DNA of 64,000 nt from positions 34,092-98,091 of the forward strand of contig QMIW01000002.1 of NCBI GenBank assembly GCA_024434165.1, written 5' to 3'. The position numbers and the translations under genes were made by a program. Source of the DNA: Chloroflexota bacterium. GTDB taxonomy: Bacteria > Chloroflexota > Anaerolineae > Anaerolineales > Villigracilaceae. Shown one piece after another: positions 63,511-64,000 of the stretch; the stretch's first letter is position 1, and every line of letters starts with the position of its first letter. The notes below the pieces were generated by a model. It made no database searches. It had not been told where the DNA came from and saw only the letters and a list, made by a program, of their open reading frames with translations.

Positions 63511-64000
63511 ACCATCGCACTCGCAGGCAAAGGCGGCGTGGGTAAAACCACCGTCGCGGGCATGATCATCAAATACCTTGCCCAAAACCAGACGGGCAGC
63601 ATCCTCGCCATTGACGCTGACCCTTCATCGAATCTCAACATGGTGCTGGGACTCGACCTCGAATGGACGGTGGGCGACATCCGTGAGGACATGCTTGCAC
63701 AGGTGAAGACATCCCTGACCAACGGCGGCGCGGCGATGGGGACGATGCCAGGCGGAACGAGCAAACGCGACTATCTCGAATACCACGTCCGTTCCTCGCT
63801 AGCCGAAGGTTCGCGCTTCGATTTGATTGCCATGGGGCGCGGAGAAGGTCAAGGATGCTATTGCGCGGTCAACCACAACCTGCGCGAGGTCATTGACGGC
63901 TTAAGCCGTCACTACGCGTATGTGGTCATTGATAATGAAGCGGGCATGGAACACCTCTCCCGCCGCACCACGCGCGACGTGCAGCACCTGTTCATCGTCA
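63502..64000 (+). CDS. cooC: CooC-type P-loop ATPase (2), 3' end beyond window
   Basis: 166 residues are visible before the right edge. Walker A is IALAGKGGVGKTTVAGMIIK, and the nucleotide-contact loop is LAIDADPSSNLNMVLGLDLE. The Cys-x-Cys site is GQGCYCAVNHNLREV (about 118-120), and VVIDNEAGMEHLSRRTTRD is the Walker B/switch region. It is more like classical CooC/AcsF than the first copy. The ATG lies in the GACTAC repeat tract and has no Shine-Dalgarno sequence. Two CooC paralogues side by side may serve CODH and ACS separately (inference). Confidence 0.92.
   Translation, partial: MTTTIALAGKGGVGKTTVAGMIIKYLAQNQTGSILAIDADPSSNLNMVLGLDLEWTVGDIREDMLAQVKTSLTNGGAAMGTMPGGTSKRDYLEYHVRSSLAEGSRFDLIAMGRGEGQGCYCAVNHNLREVIDGLSRHYAYVVIDNEAGMEHLSRRTTRDVQHLFIV

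Noticed and set aside
63894..63916. Palindrome GACGGCTTAAGCCGTC in the second cooC, resembling the GTAGTGACG-type repeat
   Set aside because: The codons read VIDGLSRHYAYVVID, which fits ordinary CooC sequence, so the palindrome is probably coincidental.

Overview
The window looks like a chromosomal stretch of an anaerobic or facultative member of the Chloroflexota, probably Anaerolineae. This is inferred from gene content: a bacterial Wood-Ljungdahl carbonyl branch with a RACo-type activator, a MoxR/DUF58/vWA operon coupled to an ABC-2 exporter, a fused E1 alpha-beta dehydrogenase, and a class II diterpene cyclase paired with an Rv3378c-type synthase. The last pairing is known from Mycobacterium tuberculosis and from the chloroflexote Herpetosiphon. 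No rRNA, tRNA, CRISPR array or transposase was seen.

Layout. 1-4.4 kb: 2-oxoacid dehydrogenase operon (fused E1, E2) with a four-helix-bundle (S23-type) gene between the two subunits. 4.5-17.1 kb: eight closely packed plus-strand genes (surface-type membrane protein, ABC ATPase and permease, coiled-coil protein, MoxR, DUF58, two vWA membrane proteins). 17.1-22.5 kb: acyl-CoA ligase, orphan amino-acid permease, 5'-3' exonuclease, AllH-like DUF2877 protein, DinB-like and NmrA-like proteins. 22.5-25.8 kb: PIN/ribbon-helix-helix toxin-antitoxin pair and an AT-rich island of three unrecognised genes. 25.9-38.9 kb: N-heterocycle (purine-like) catabolism: molybdenum hydroxylase subunits L, S and M with XdhC and CoxG, cyclase-family hydrolase, AllG, AllF/FdrA, amidase, and a divergent NCS2 purine/pyrimidine permease with a structured leader. 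38.9-44.6 kb: an apparent five-gene operon of sulfotransferase, Rv3378c-like synthase, class II diterpene cyclase, membrane histidine kinase and response regulator. 44.7-64 kb: Wood-Ljungdahl region (malic enzyme, HdrC-like fragment, MetV-MetF, AcsE, RACo, AcsC, AcsD, AcsB, CODH, then divergent DUF3786 and two CooC ATPases).

Three things stand out. First, the diterpene operon is physically coupled to a two-component system, and its Rv3378c-like enzyme has Asn where the M. tuberculosis protein, as I recall its sequence, has Asp. Second, about two dozen short low-complexity tracts of imprecise 7-9-nt words, often with inverted arms, lie between genes and in frame inside genes. Both S23-type genes are bracketed by inverted arms of such tracts, and the tracts supply C-terminal codons, Shine-Dalgarno-like GGAG and even a start codon. 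Third, the molybdenum-hydroxylase large subunit is split by a single in-frame TAG exactly at the Tyr of its active-site loop motif PYRGAGR.
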